Program-made: the position numbers and the translations under genes
The notes under the pieces: model-generated
The model's database searches: none
Seen by the model: the letters and a program-made list of their open reading frames with translations, nothing else
What the model was told of the DNA's origin: nothing
Part shown: piece by piece, positions 52,374-62,060 of the stretch
Numbering within the stretch: position 1 is the stretch's first letter
How the letters are laid out: every line of letters starts with the position of its first letter
Assembly (NCBI RefSeq): GCF_900188035.1
Contig: NZ_FZNN01000005.1
Location: 62,001 to 126,000, forward strand
Direction: 5' to 3'
Source of the DNA: Puniceibacterium sediminis
GTDB taxonomy: Bacteria; Pseudomonadota; Alphaproteobacteria; Rhodobacterales; Rhodobacteraceae
Length of the DNA: 64,000 bases

Positions 52374-52601
52374 TGCACCCCCTGTTTTTTTCTAATGATT
52401 TCAAAGAGCAAAATGTGGATAACTTGACGATTTGCATTTCCGAAAAGTAAAAAAGATTTTTCTACCTTTGCGTGTGTTTTGAAACCCGGTCTCACCTTAC
52501 TCTCCACATCTGTTTTCAGCATGCCCTGCCGATGATCGCCGGTCAAGCGGGCTTGGGAAAATCTTGATCTTGGCCGGGGCACCAAAGGCATGACTTGCGC
52601 G
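52374..52601 (-). promoter_or_regulatory. Leader of array 2
   Basis: It begins TGCACCCCCTG, then ATGATTTCAAAGAGCA, GTGGATAACTT and CGAAAAGTAAAAAA segments. All recur, in inverted orientation, in front of array 3 (about 63340-63434). It lies between the array and the effector operon, which ends at 52602. Confidence 0.8.
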
Positions 52602-54755
52602 TTAAACCTTGGTCAATGAGGACAAGTTGACACACTCAGTCTCGCCGTCATGGAATTGCACCAAGGCGGTTGTTGCATTGGGGCCTACGTCTTCCATCAC
52701 GGTGACCTCTTCGCCCTCGTCAATGTTGATGGCCCGGTCCCCCTTGCGCCAGCGCGGGCGCGCGGCGGGTGCGGGTTTGTTCGGGCTCTGCGCCGGAGGG
52801 GGCGCGGCTTTGGGTTTGCTGGGATCAACCTCATAACCGCCAGAGGCCAGCGGCAGAACATAGCCCATTTTCTTGGCGTCCACGAATTCTCGCGGGGTGC
52901 GCATCGGTTCTAGCAGCCCATCGGCGCGCATCTTGTCGCCGTGGTCCAGATTGGCCAGCGTCAGCAGTTCGGTCTTTTGCAGACCCGTCGACCAGCCCGG
53001 AATTGCACTCTCCATATAGGCGGTGAAGGCCGCTACTGCCTTGCGCAGAATGATCGCCGCGTCCTCGTCGCGTTGGGTCTGAAAGTCCGGGTCATCGTTA
53101 CAGGCCAGTTCGGTGCGCGACAGGTCGATCGAGATTTCGCAGGCCCCAAGGCCAAAGGCTTTGCCCGCGCCGATCATATGGGCGTGGCCAGCGTTTGGTT
53201 TTGTGGCGTCATCTGGCGCGCCGCCCCAATGCAAGGTCCAGATCAATGCGCCAAGTTCACGGGGATCAAGGTTGAACACCCGCAGCTTGCCAGTGAAGGT
53301 CGCGCCTTGTTTCACGGGTTGAATGCGAGTGATGATCTTGCGGTTGAACTTGCCCTTGTTGTCGGGCAGCGGCTTGGGGATTTCATACCCCCGGCTGGCG
53401 ACATAGCGAGAGGCACCACGCAGGCGGGCTTTGTCGTCTTGCAGGGTTGTGTATTGATTGACCGGGCTGCTGCGCGGGTTTTCCTTGACCCGATTGACCG
53501 CAGGAGGCTTGCCGGGTGCTACGCTAAGCTGCTTGATCAGCGCGGGGTAAAAGCCATATTTCGGTGCAAGCAGCACGGTTTCCTGTTCCGCCATAAGCGG
53601 CGTGTCGCAGGATTGCAGGAAGTGGCTGAAACTGGCGCGGCCTTTCAGGCTGAGATTTTCGCCAGCGGATTGATCCTCGACCACACGGCCAAAAATCAGG
53701 TCGGCCATGTCCCAAGTTTCATTTGTTTCCGTCGGCGCGGCCTCATGGAGCGTTTTGGCGTAAGGCAGGCGGAACATCATCGCCAGTCCAATGGCCTTGA
53801 TGCCGGCTGACCCATCGTCGAGCCAAAAAACAGGGATGCGCTGCTTGTACTTGCGATATTGGGTCAGCCACATGCCCCATTCTTCGTTGGGCGTGCCTGC
53901 GTCGTCGCGGTTGATGCTTTCAAAGTCGCGTCGGATATCAGCTGGCACCGTTAGCGGATCGCCATCGTCTCCGTGAAAGATGAACTCTGAGGATTTCGCG
54001 GTCTTGTTCGGTTGGCCATTGCGGATCCGGTCCTGCGGCTGACCGGTAAAGACGATATGGCCCTTGGTGCGGCCCTTGCCCAGATTTGAGATCCGAGAGA
54101 GCTCTCGGCCCTTGGCATAATCGCCCTCTGTACTGACGGACAGAGGATCGAAGTTCACAGAAAGGCGTTGCCAGCCCCATTTCTGATATTTCTGCGAAGA
54201 GGACTGCCTGCGCCCAAGCTGGATATTCTCTTTATGGTATCTCTCCAAATCCGATTGCCGCACAAGGGACCACTGACATGGGGTCAACTCCCATCCGTTG
54301 CGAGAGGGTTTTAGCCATCCGGCCTGTGAGAGCGGACGGAACATATCGGTGAGATGATCGATATAATCGGTGCGGTTTTGTAGATCACGTATGGACAGGC
54401 GGCGCTCATCCATACGGCCCGCAAAGCGTCCATGGGTCAGAGGTTCAAGAACGCCACGTACAGCCCCTTTGATGGATGTCGAAGATATGGCGCGTTTGTC
54501 TTTCAGGACCAGCCAGTTCTTTCGCTTTCCTTCATCCCTGCCTGAAACAGTGACATCTTCCTGGCTTGCTCCCACGACCAGGGGCGTCATGGCGCGGATC
54601 GTCAGCCCGATCTCGCCTGAAACACCCTCTTTCAGGGGCCAGTCATGCGGGCCGATGCCCGTTTTCTTGAATATATCTGCCCACGCAGGCTCGTGAACGT
54701 TTTCCCAAGCGGGCACGTATCGCTTTGGCCCAGCCAGCCCGACATTACTCATCAC
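52602..54755 (-). CDS. TIGR03986-type CRISPR RAMP protein with C-terminal SH3-like domain
   Basis: 717 residues. The RAMP-type start LTIRAMTPLVVGAS is followed by the glycine-rich loop AISSTSIKGAVRGVLEPL; a second RAMP-like region runs through GATFTGKLRVFNLDPRELGA and a GAGKAFGLGACEISID loop. A Pro-rich linker leads to ~50 C-terminal residues (RWRKGDRAINIDEGEEVTVM ... VNLSSLTKV) that look like an SH3/KOW barrel. It is a large backbone or target-binding subunit of the type III complex, last in the operon. The start overlaps the previous gene by 11 bases. The barrel is not usual, as far as I know. Confidence 0.82.
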   Translation of the reverse strand: MMSNVGLAGPKRYVPAWENVHEPAWADIFKKTGIGPHDWPLKEGVSGEIGLTIRAMTPLVVGASQEDVTVSGRDEGKRKNWLVLKDKRAISSTSIKGAVRGVLEPLTHGRFAGRMDERRLSIRDLQNRTDYIDHLTDMFRPLSQAGWLKPSRNGWELTPCQWSLVRQSDLERYHKENIQLGRRQSSSQKYQKWGWQRLSVNFDPLSVSTEGDYAKGRELSRISNLGKGRTKGHIVFTGQPQDRIRNGQPNKTAKSSEFIFHGDDGDPLTVPADIRRDFESINRDDAGTPNEEWGMWLTQYRKYKQRIPVFWLDDGSAGIKAIGLAMMFRLPYAKTLHEAAPTETNETWDMADLIFGRVVEDQSAGENLSLKGRASFSHFLQSCDTPLMAEQETVLLAPKYGFYPALIKQLSVAPGKPPAVNRVKENPRSSPVNQYTTLQDDKARLRGASRYVASRGYEIPKPLPDNKGKFNRKIITRIQPVKQGATFTGKLRVFNLDPRELGALIWTLHWGGAPDDATKPNAGHAHMIGAGKAFGLGACEISIDLSRTELACNDDPDFQTQRDEDAAIILRKAVAAFTAYMESAIPGWSTGLQKTELLTLANLDHGDKMRADGLLEPMRTPREFVDAKKMGYVLPLASGGYEVDPSKPKAAPPPAQSPNKPAPAARPRWRKGDRAINIDEGEEVTVMEDVGPNATTALVQFHDGETECVNLSSLTKV

Positions 54756-55293
54756 GTTGTCCCCCTGACTTTACGAAGCCGACAAAGCGGACAGCATAGG
54801 GGCTTCCCTTTTCGACGTCCCAAAAGGTTCGATATCGCAGATCATCAAGCCCGTCACTTTCGGGAGACTTCGGGTTGTCTCGGATGATCCCGCGAAAGAC
54901 ACCATCGAAGGAGGGCATCTCGTTGCCGGTTTCAAGAATTTCGGTGAGATGCCAGGTCTCCAGATGGTGGTGGCGGATCTGCAATGACCCCACAAATCCG
55001 TCGACGACACCCGTCACTTCGCCGTTCAGAATACGGACGTCTGATGACAGAGAGGCGTGCTGGTTGGTCGTCGGCGAAATCCAATGGGTATCACCATCGG
55101 TTCGGTATCTGACAGCATCGACGCATTCGAGCCAGCCATCACCGCCAAACCGCGCCAAAGCAGCCAGCAAGGCCACTTGTCCCTCCACCAGGCGTGGTGT
55201 TTGCTTGACCGCGCGGCTTGACAAATTGAGCCGAAGGTCAGGCAGGATCGCTGTTTTGGTGAGCGCGTTATAGTGATCGATCACTTTATCCAT
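54745..55293 (-). CDS. Csx19-like CRISPR-associated protein (by position)
   Basis: 182 residues from ATG 55293 (MDKVIDHYNALTKTAILPDL), overlapping the upstream stop. It is beta-rich, with an IRHHHLETWHLTEIL segment and a C-terminal PYAVRFVGFVKSG. Size and place, between RAMP genes in a Csx10-bearing operon, fit Csx19 (TIGR03984), an accessory of type III-D complexes. Sequence motifs alone do not prove it. It could be an in-complex regulator. Confidence 0.6.
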   Translation of the reverse strand: MDKVIDHYNALTKTAILPDLRLNLSSRAVKQTPRLVEGQVALLAALARFGGDGWLECVDAVRYRTDGDTHWISPTTNQHASLSSDVRILNGEVTGVVDGFVGSLQIRHHHLETWHLTEILETGNEMPSFDGVFRGIIRDNPKSPESDGLDDLRYRTFWDVEKGSPYAVRFVGFVKSGGQRDE

Positions 55294-56845
55294 GGACTTG
55301 ATCCTGTCGCTTATTCTCGAACCAATCTTGTACCTGCGCATCGAGCGACAAAGATGCAGAGAATGCCCCGTGTCCTCGTCCCACCCCGCCACCAAGGCTC
55401 AGACGACCCGCACATAAATCATCCAGCGCAAGCATCAAGGCAGCGCGTCCATGGGGATCGATGCGAGCCGCTTTTGCCAAATCAATCTCGATTTTCACCC
55501 CATCCAACTGGCCACCTATGCGGGTTTTTTCCGAAAAGAGCAGACCCGCACGAACACCGGATGTGAAGCGATCCAAGACATTATGCGTGAAGCTCACATC
55601 CGAGTGGCTGTCCAGATAGAGGTCATCGAAAAACAGCACGCCAGGCCTCGCCGTCTCAGAGCCCGCATCGTTTTTGACTTCACCAAACATCTCTTTCAGC
55701 ACGGCATTGGCGGGATCATTTTCTGTGCTTTCCAGCTCCATCCAGCAGTCATTACGGCGCCGTAAATGCCAGAGTATGCGATGTCGAAGCGCCCCTTTTA
55801 TTCCGGATGCCGGGACAAGACATATTGCTTCGCTGACGTATCCGGGCTGATTGGTTGGGGGCGCGTTCCACAAAATAACGGCTTCAGAGACCGGGGTGAT
55901 GTCCTCGTCTTCGGTCGGGTCGCCACCACCGAAATACCAAGTGTCTTCCGGACACATGTCGACCAATTGAATTGTGCCTAAAGTGCTATCTTTTGCAACG
56001 ATCTCAGAGGGAGCAAAATGCGCGGGCTTGGTCCGGAAAGACCCTGTCACCGCGAGGTAGTCGCATAGCTTTGCGTTACAATAGCCCGGTCGTGAAATCG
56101 TGCCCCACACGTCGTTAGAAGGCATCCAATGGATCGCTTCCTGCACTTGAACGACCCGAAACGCACCATACCCAGAGCGCACACTCTGGCCCAGACGGGT
56201 CTGCCGTCCCGCCAAATTCGACAACAACATATCCCAGATCTTTTTCCCGATATCGGGGTCCCGCGTCGCTTCGTCTTCGGCCTCGCCCGGCGAGCCCCAG
56301 ACGAATTCCAACTCGAAGGTGAACCGCGCGCCTTTGGGGCACAGCAAAGCGTCAAATTTCCCACGGGAGTCTGCAGTGCCCCGGGCGTTGATCCGTACTC
56401 TGTCTCGATGAGACCCCTGGCGCCCCAGACGGGTGACCTCGTCCTCCTCCAATTCACCCAAATCCTGATCCACGGGGCGATCTGAGGCATCGTGGAAATA
56501 TCCATCCGACACCCGCAACCGCGACGCCATGGACCTTGTGGAAGCGCCGGGATCGCCTCCATCTTCGGTCTGCATTTCGCCCGACACAGGCGTGCTTCCG
56601 AATGCGATGGGACGCAACACGTCGGGTTCCAAATCTGAGACCGAAGTCATGGCATGGGACAGAAGTCCCGCAATCGAGGTTCCAGGGATCATCGGCAAGC
56701 CATGTACATCTCTGACAAAGCCCTGATCATGGGCTTTTCGTTCCGATCCGTCGGCGACCAGAACCGCTGTCTGACATTCAATCGTGACCCGCGCCACAAA
56801 GCGCACAGGATCAATGCCCATCAAGGTGTTATCCTGCCCTGTCAT
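55286..56845 (-). CDS. Fusion of two RAMP (Cas7/Csm3-like) domains
   Basis: 519 residues. Domain one (~1-250) shows ECQTAVLVADGSERKAHDQG, LPMIPGTSIAGLLSHAM and TRLGQSVRSGYGAF. Domain two (~260-505) shows VPASGIKGALRHRILWHL, a FFDDLYLDSHS strand and RLSLGGGVGRGHGAFSAS. Two Cas7-like units in one chain, as in type III-D, form the RNA-binding backbone. An Asp near KAHDQGFVRDVHG is a candidate target-cleavage residue (inference from Csm3). ATGA overlap with csx10. Confidence 0.85.
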   Translation of the reverse strand: MTGQDNTLMGIDPVRFVARVTIECQTAVLVADGSERKAHDQGFVRDVHGLPMIPGTSIAGLLSHAMTSVSDLEPDVLRPIAFGSTPVSGEMQTEDGGDPGASTRSMASRLRVSDGYFHDASDRPVDQDLGELEEDEVTRLGRQGSHRDRVRINARGTADSRGKFDALLCPKGARFTFELEFVWGSPGEAEDEATRDPDIGKKIWDMLLSNLAGRQTRLGQSVRSGYGAFRVVQVQEAIHWMPSNDVWGTISRPGYCNAKLCDYLAVTGSFRTKPAHFAPSEIVAKDSTLGTIQLVDMCPEDTWYFGGGDPTEDEDITPVSEAVILWNAPPTNQPGYVSEAICLVPASGIKGALRHRILWHLRRRNDCWMELESTENDPANAVLKEMFGEVKNDAGSETARPGVLFFDDLYLDSHSDVSFTHNVLDRFTSGVRAGLLFSEKTRIGGQLDGVKIEIDLAKAARIDPHGRAALMLALDDLCAGRLSLGGGVGRGHGAFSASLSLDAQVQDWFENKRQDQVHG

Positions 56846-58314
56846 CGACGTTCCCTCTCTGCATTGGCGATCAATCGCGGCATTTCCGTCGCAAGCAGCA
56901 AAAGGCGATTCAGGACGACGCGATCTCCCTCATCAGATGAGTCATCGACGTAGGCACGCAGCAAGGCCCGGAAACTGGGCGGCTGACTGTCATTGACCTC
57001 CCACTCGAACTCCCAGACCCTGCGGCTTTGCGATCCAAACGTCAGTCCTTCGGCCTTTTTTTCTTCGTGGAACAGGGCGTTGATTGCCTCCTGCGCAGAG
57101 GCACTTTTGACCGCAATTTTGCGGACTTCTCCCCATTGGGCCTTTCCCGGCGCCACATCTTTCAAGGCTTTGTATGAGGTTGTGGCGTCTTCGATTGCCT
57201 GGCGATAAAGCCAATCGAACTGATCGAAATAGTCGTTCAAGAAGACCCTGTCATCCGTTTCGGACTCAGCCTGGTTTGCCCGTGCCAATGCCCATCGATA
57301 TGCGGCATCATCAGGTACATGACCAGACGCCTGCACAATCCGGTCACCGTCGACCTCTTCGCCAAGCGGGGGCGCGTCAAGAAACGCTGGCTCTGCCAGA
57401 ACCTCCCCAAAGCCATCAGACCGACCCGCTCCAAGGCCCTCGGCACATCTGAGCTTGAACGTCTCGACTTCCGTGCTGGTAAGCGCTGGGCCGGAGAAGA
57501 TCAGGACCGAACCCTTTTCAATCACGGCACGTTCGGTGGTATTCAGTTTGCGATGAGAGTTGAACCCAAAGCTGTTGTTCCGCCTCGTTTTGGTTTCTTG
57601 CCCAAAGCTCCACTTGTCGGACAAGCCAAGATATTCACAGATTTCCCGCCCGGTCATATTGCCAAAATCCACGTCTGAGGCGCAGAACACCCGCAGCTTG
57701 CTGATGGATTGCCCAAGTGTGGCTGTCTGTAAGGGCGCGCGCTCCACAATACGACATTTCGCCAATCCAAATTCCGTGTTTCTGGACCTGCCAAATGTCA
57801 TTTCACAGTCATCTAGGAGTTCGGACAATCGATCCCGGATCTCTGGAAAGCCATCTTCAATCCAGACGCTCGCGGCAAAAACCTGCCCCTGCGCAAGAGC
57901 GGCAACATCAAAGAACTGGCCATCTTCCACAGCACCGCGCCGCTGACGACTATTGGATGTTTTTTGACGTCGAATGGCTTGAACGCCGACAATCTCATCA
58001 CCAAAAAAGAATTTATCGCGGGCGGATTTATCGAGGGCTGGATCGGTGTTCGCGTCAGGTTTTTCGGTCCACATGCGCGCCACTGGCAAACAGCGCTGGC
58101 CGTTGCGGGCCGGATAGGCGTTTCCAAATCGCGTCGCACCGGAATGGAAAACATCCCAGGCCAAAGGCCCAAATGCCTCGTACTGCGCCGACACACAGCC
58201 CAGTATCTTGTTTCCGGGAATGTAGGACATGCATTCATGCCCGCTGCGTTGGGTGGCATCCGAAGAAATCGCGGTATCTTCGAGCAACGTGATTTCAAGA
58301 TCGATCCGCATCAC
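56842..58314 (-). CDS. csx10: Csx10 (Cas5-like RAMP of type III-D)
   Basis: 490 residues. The N-terminal LEITLLEDTAISSDATQRSG followed by YIPGNKILGCVSAQY is the typical Csx10 opening; GLGAGRSDGFGEVL is the later glycine-rich loop. A helical C-terminal third (~330-490) follows. Csx10 takes the Cas5 place, holding the crRNA 5' handle. Its presence is the main reason to call the locus III-D-like. Overlaps of 4 bases on both sides. Confidence 0.85.
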   Translation of the reverse strand: MMRIDLEITLLEDTAISSDATQRSGHECMSYIPGNKILGCVSAQYEAFGPLAWDVFHSGATRFGNAYPARNGQRCLPVARMWTEKPDANTDPALDKSARDKFFFGDEIVGVQAIRRQKTSNSRQRRGAVEDGQFFDVAALAQGQVFAASVWIEDGFPEIRDRLSELLDDCEMTFGRSRNTEFGLAKCRIVERAPLQTATLGQSISKLRVFCASDVDFGNMTGREICEYLGLSDKWSFGQETKTRRNNSFGFNSHRKLNTTERAVIEKGSVLIFSGPALTSTEVETFKLRCAEGLGAGRSDGFGEVLAEPAFLDAPPLGEEVDGDRIVQASGHVPDDAAYRWALARANQAESETDDRVFLNDYFDQFDWLYRQAIEDATTSYKALKDVAPGKAQWGEVRKIAVKSASAQEAINALFHEEKKAEGLTFGSQSRRVWEFEWEVNDSQPPSFRALLRAYVDDSSDEGDRVVLNRLLLLATEMPRLIANAERERR

Positions 58315-58949
58315 GCTGTCCCCTCCGCTGGCTGCTCAAGATCAAGTCTGACCGTCACTCGACCAAAGCCACGGGTGCGACCCGCTCCCAAGGCCTTGAT
58401 CAGTCCTGCTGATTTTTCCAACAGATCAATCGCACCCGGAACGTCGTGCAGACACCATATCGGCGCCGTCAAATGAACCGGAGCGGCCACCTCAACACGG
58501 CGCAGAGAACCTGTTTTCGCGAGACCATCAGACTCAATCGCTGTCATAGATCGACGGTCAAATAGCGCCGCTATTACAGATTGAGCGGCGGCATTTTCTT
58601 TGCCCGCGCCTGATGCCCAGTCTCGCCACATGGCATTCATTTCGCCAGAGCCAAAGCGATAGGCAGCAGGCTCCGTCAGATACCGAGCCTCGATCGCCAG
58701 TCCAGGCGCATGCACATTGCTGACATGCAATCCAAAAACCGCATCAATCATGTCCTGCCTGGCGTGGCCCAATGCGCAAAGCTGACAGGCCGCATCGCGC
58801 AGCAAGCCTTTCAGCGTCCGTCCCGCAAGCCACGGAAGCCCCTCCGGCGACTTTTGGATGACATCGTCAAGGCGATCCCCCTCTGTATGCCCGCTGGCCG
58901 TCCGCCACCAGCCGTGCAACTGGATGTCAAAATGTCCAATATTATCCAT
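58311..58949 (-). CDS. Single-domain RAMP (Cas7/Csm3-like)
   Basis: 212 residues: FDIQLHGWWRTASGHTEGDR, the loop LPWLAGRTLKGLLRDAA, and the glycine-rich ALGAGRTRGFGRVTV at the C-terminus. The Asp residues in DRLDDVIQKSPEG lie where Csm3 has its catalytic Asp, so it may cleave target RNA. Start and the cas10 stop share one base (TAATG). Confidence 0.85.
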   Translation of the reverse strand: MDNIGHFDIQLHGWWRTASGHTEGDRLDDVIQKSPEGLPWLAGRTLKGLLRDAACQLCALGHARQDMIDAVFGLHVSNVHAPGLAIEARYLTEPAAYRFGSGEMNAMWRDWASGAGKENAAAQSVIAALFDRRSMTAIESDGLAKTGSLRRVEVAAPVHLTAPIWCLHDVPGAIDLLEKSAGLIKALGAGRTRGFGRVTVRLDLEQPAEGTA

Positions 58950-60721
58950 TATGACACCTCATCCGTTTTGATGATCATGGGCTGGGCGGTTTTTCCGGGT
59001 CGATGGGATACGCTGATGAGCGTATTGGCATCGGACAGCGGGGTTGACAGCGGCGTATCGGCACCAATCTTGTATGTGCCCTGCTTTGAATAAATGCGCC
59101 CTCGCGGACGCCAAATTGACACTCCCTTGCCGTTTGTTTGCGATGGCGAGAGCTGCTGTTTCAAGTCCTTTGCGAGATCCCGCACTTTCGGTGCGTCAGA
59201 CCCATCAGAGACCTCGAAAATGCGTTTCAGCCGGGCATCACCGTCGCTGGGAAGCTGATCTACAAGGTCCAGAACTTTCCTCATAGGGCCGTTGGGGAAC
59301 TCTGGATGTGCAAGTGTGATCACCAGATCGCTGAGTTGATCAACCGTCATAAAGCCGTTCAACATGCCCAATGTCTCGCTAGATCGATCCGCTGCCATGC
59401 CCTTTCCGCCAAACTGCAGGTCGGACTCTGTCTGGGGCGCAGACAGCAAGTATGGACCGTTGGTCGAGAACCGCAACCCGCCCACTGATACCGTCAGTTC
59501 ATCCTTTAGAATGCTCTTGTAGTCGCTCGCATTCGCCGCCCCTTTTACGCGATGGAAGGCAAGCGCGCTTGTGGTGCGACCCACACTTACCTTCGAAAAA
59601 CTGCACAAACTGTCTGCCAGTTCCAGAGCGTTTCTGGCTGGGTAATGCGGACCAACAAAGGCGATCCCACAGCCCACATTGATGCTATCCGGCAAAGTCT
59701 CTAAGCCGACGCGCTGTTTGGTTTCTGCCATCAACACCCGCGAACGGCTTTTGAATTGAGACATGAAAGCCACTGCAAACGCATAGCCCAACGTCGCTGG
59801 CAGAATAACCGTCACATCATCGCCACCCACAAGGATCGGCCGGATTGGCAATGGTTTTTCGCCCGATGACCCTTGGAACAGGGCCACGCATTTACCGACA
59901 GCAAACCTCACCGACTCTTGCGTCAGATGGTCCAGACCTTCTGAGAACCTTTTCACCTCGGATTTGGAGGCTTTGCTTACATTAAGCGCACCATAAACAG
60001 CGCCCAATCCAGACGCGTCCGCATGCACGTAGGCCAAAGACCGTCTGCCCGCCCGTTCCGAGAGCTCTTCGGTATCAGACATTAATACGAGCGTGTCTTC
60101 CCCACTGTCCGGAATGATCTTTTGGAGCAAGAGTGTGACGTTTTTCTCGTTGGCTTTGGTATTGCCCGTCTTGGCATCTTTGCGCGTCCGCCTTCCATAA
60201 AGTCTGCGTGCAAAGGTTGCCTGATCGACAACCTCTTTCTCTGACGTGTCAGCACGCCCGCTGGAGACCGGGACAGCAGCAACGGCTGGTCGGCCTGTCA
60301 AAGGTGACCGTTGAACCATCGGGCCGATCATTGGCAGTGCGCCCTGACCACCAAAGTCACGATGCACCGTAATGATTTCGTCCCCATGCTCATCAAATGC
60401 GATAGTTCGGATATCCAGATCGTATTTCAAGTCTGGGGCAATGCTGCGCAAGACGAGCACCCAGAGGCGGCAGAAAGCAATGCACTTGGCTTCTTCCTCC
60501 TGCTCGCATTCAATTTGTATCCGAGACGCTGCATTTACGACCAGATTGCCAGCCACTTCACTCTGTCTAAGACATTGCATCAACAGGCTTTCATCACCGC
60601 CTGCCTGAGGCTGCGAAGACACTAATACTTCCAGAATTTCACTTCCGCCGGAAATATCATTGAGTTTATTGCCAGAACTTATCCATTCTTGGATACTTTT
60701 GGCCTCAAATTGAATCATCAT
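58949..60721 (-). CDS. cas10: Cas10, GGDD cyclase, no HD domain
   Basis: 590 residues from ATG 60721 (MMIQFEAKSIQEWISSGNKL); the longer frame adds 34 doubtful residues. The catalytic palm motif GGDD is intact (ILVGGDDVTVILPATLG), so cyclic oligoadenylate synthesis is expected. A first palm-like region begins VHADASGLGAVYGAL. No HD nuclease motif is present N-terminally, as in other small III-D Cas10 proteins, so defence should rest on signalling. Two CARF genes start divergently ~200 bases away. Confidence 0.93.
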   Translation of the reverse strand: MMIQFEAKSIQEWISSGNKLNDISGGSEILEVLVSSQPQAGGDESLLMQCLRQSEVAGNLVVNAASRIQIECEQEEEAKCIAFCRLWVLVLRSIAPDLKYDLDIRTIAFDEHGDEIITVHRDFGGQGALPMIGPMVQRSPLTGRPAVAAVPVSSGRADTSEKEVVDQATFARRLYGRRTRKDAKTGNTKANEKNVTLLLQKIIPDSGEDTLVLMSDTEELSERAGRRSLAYVHADASGLGAVYGALNVSKASKSEVKRFSEGLDHLTQESVRFAVGKCVALFQGSSGEKPLPIRPILVGGDDVTVILPATLGYAFAVAFMSQFKSRSRVLMAETKQRVGLETLPDSINVGCGIAFVGPHYPARNALELADSLCSFSKVSVGRTTSALAFHRVKGAANASDYKSILKDELTVSVGGLRFSTNGPYLLSAPQTESDLQFGGKGMAADRSSETLGMLNGFMTVDQLSDLVITLAHPEFPNGPMRKVLDLVDQLPSDGDARLKRIFEVSDGSDAPKVRDLAKDLKQQLSPSQTNGKGVSIWRPRGRIYSKQGTYKIGADTPLSTPLSDANTLISVSHRPGKTAQPMIIKTDEVS

Positions 60722-60927
60722 AAGCTGTGCCCTCAGAATATTTACACAATAGGACAGAATGGCCGCCTTGAACTCAAGCAAATTTTCGCAACGCTTGAAA
60801 TATAGACGCCGTGCCAAGCTCATATCACATAGGCCAGTGGTCGAGCTTGGTGCAAATTTGCAGTGACGAGACCCGTAGAAACCGGCCTATATCTGACGCG
60901 AAACAGCAAAATAGGGGCGCACAAAAG

Positions 60928-62058
60928 ATGCCGGATAGCAAAATGACATTTGACCGACGCATCCTTCTGGCAACTGTGGGCATGAGTCCTGCCGTTGTGA
61001 CCGAAACACTCTGGGCCCTGCAAAACGAACGCCAGTCTCAATCATTTCCCACTGAGGTTCATTTTGCGACAACCACGACCGGCGCGACAAAAATTGAAGA
61101 GCATTTCCTCAAGGGGTCAATTTTCCGGGATTTTGCGAAGCAGTACGATCTGGATATCAAGATATCGGCAGAGAATATTCACATTGTTCACGGAAAATCC
61201 GGACCACTCGCAAACATCCAGACCGACGATGACAATATGCGCCTTGCAGACCTTGTCGTTAATCTTGTGCGCGACTTCACCAAGGATCCGGCAAGTTCAC
61301 TGCATGTTTCAATTGCCGGTGGACGCAAGACAATGACCTTCTTTGGCGGGTACATCTTGTCGCTGTTTTCGCGACCGCAGGATCGGCTGAGCCATGTACT
61401 TGTCGATCCAAGATTTGAAATCCCCGGATTTTTCTTTCCACCTCATCCGCCCGCGGACATCGACGTTCGGGGCGGACGCGCCAGCACGAAGGATGCCGGA
61501 ATTGTCCTCGCAGACATCCCTATTCTAAGGCTGCGTGGGTTCCTGCGCCACAATCCCATGGACGGCGATCTGAGCTATTCCGACATCGTCGCCCTTGCCC
61601 AACGCCTGATTGACCCGCCGGAAATGGTTGTGGACATCCCCAACCGCAAACTGATCTGCCAAGGGGTGAGCGTGGACTTCAGCAGCGCCACCAGCCAGTT
61701 CGCGCTCGCCATCTATCTGGCCAAACGCATAGTCGATGAAGGCAAAATGTATGCCGGTGCCATCTCGCACGAAGAGTTTCTCGACCCTTCGGAACAATCC
61801 GCGTTTCAACAGGCTCAGACCCTGGCGGCCGGAACTCGGGATGACATCGACCGCCTGCAGGAAAAGCTTGCGGATCGCGGACATGCTCCGCTGCGAGAGG
61901 TCTCCTTTCTCTCCACCCGGACCCGGCTCAATGAGCGCCTCGATCTGGCTCTGGCGGACCTGGCGGACCGATATAAAATCCACAGGATTGCAACAAAGCC
62001 CAAAGCGGCCCGTGGGTTTCGACTTGAGCCACATCAAATCACCATTCTGGAGGACTGA
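60928..62058 (+). CDS. CARF protein of the NE0113/Csm6-ring-nuclease type with winged-helix-like C-terminus
   Basis: 376 residues from ATG 60928. The CARF domain opens RRILLATVGMSPAVVTETLW (the PF09623-type signature) and has the second ligand motif VSIAGGRKTMTFFGGYIL. From ~residue 215 a second domain begins (VVDIPNRKLICQGVSVDFSS, then ATSQFALAIYLAKRI) and ends RGFRLEPHQITILED. Its pattern of predicted helices and final beta-wing resembles a winged helix, rather than HEPN. It may degrade or sense cyclic oligoadenylate, or regulate transcription. It runs 2 bases ahead of the membrane CARF gene. Confidence 0.8.
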   Translation: MPDSKMTFDRRILLATVGMSPAVVTETLWALQNERQSQSFPTEVHFATTTTGATKIEEHFLKGSIFRDFAKQYDLDIKISAENIHIVHGKSGPLANIQTDDDNMRLADLVVNLVRDFTKDPASSLHVSIAGGRKTMTFFGGYILSLFSRPQDRLSHVLVDPRFEIPGFFFPPHPPADIDVRGGRASTKDAGIVLADIPILRLRGFLRHNPMDGDLSYSDIVALAQRLIDPPEMVVDIPNRKLICQGVSVDFSSATSQFALAIYLAKRIVDEGKMYAGAISHEEFLDPSEQSAFQQAQTLAAGTRDDIDRLQEKLADRGHAPLREVSFLSTRTRLNERLDLALADLADRYKIHRIATKPKAARGFRLEPHQITILED

Positions 62059-62060
62059 TC

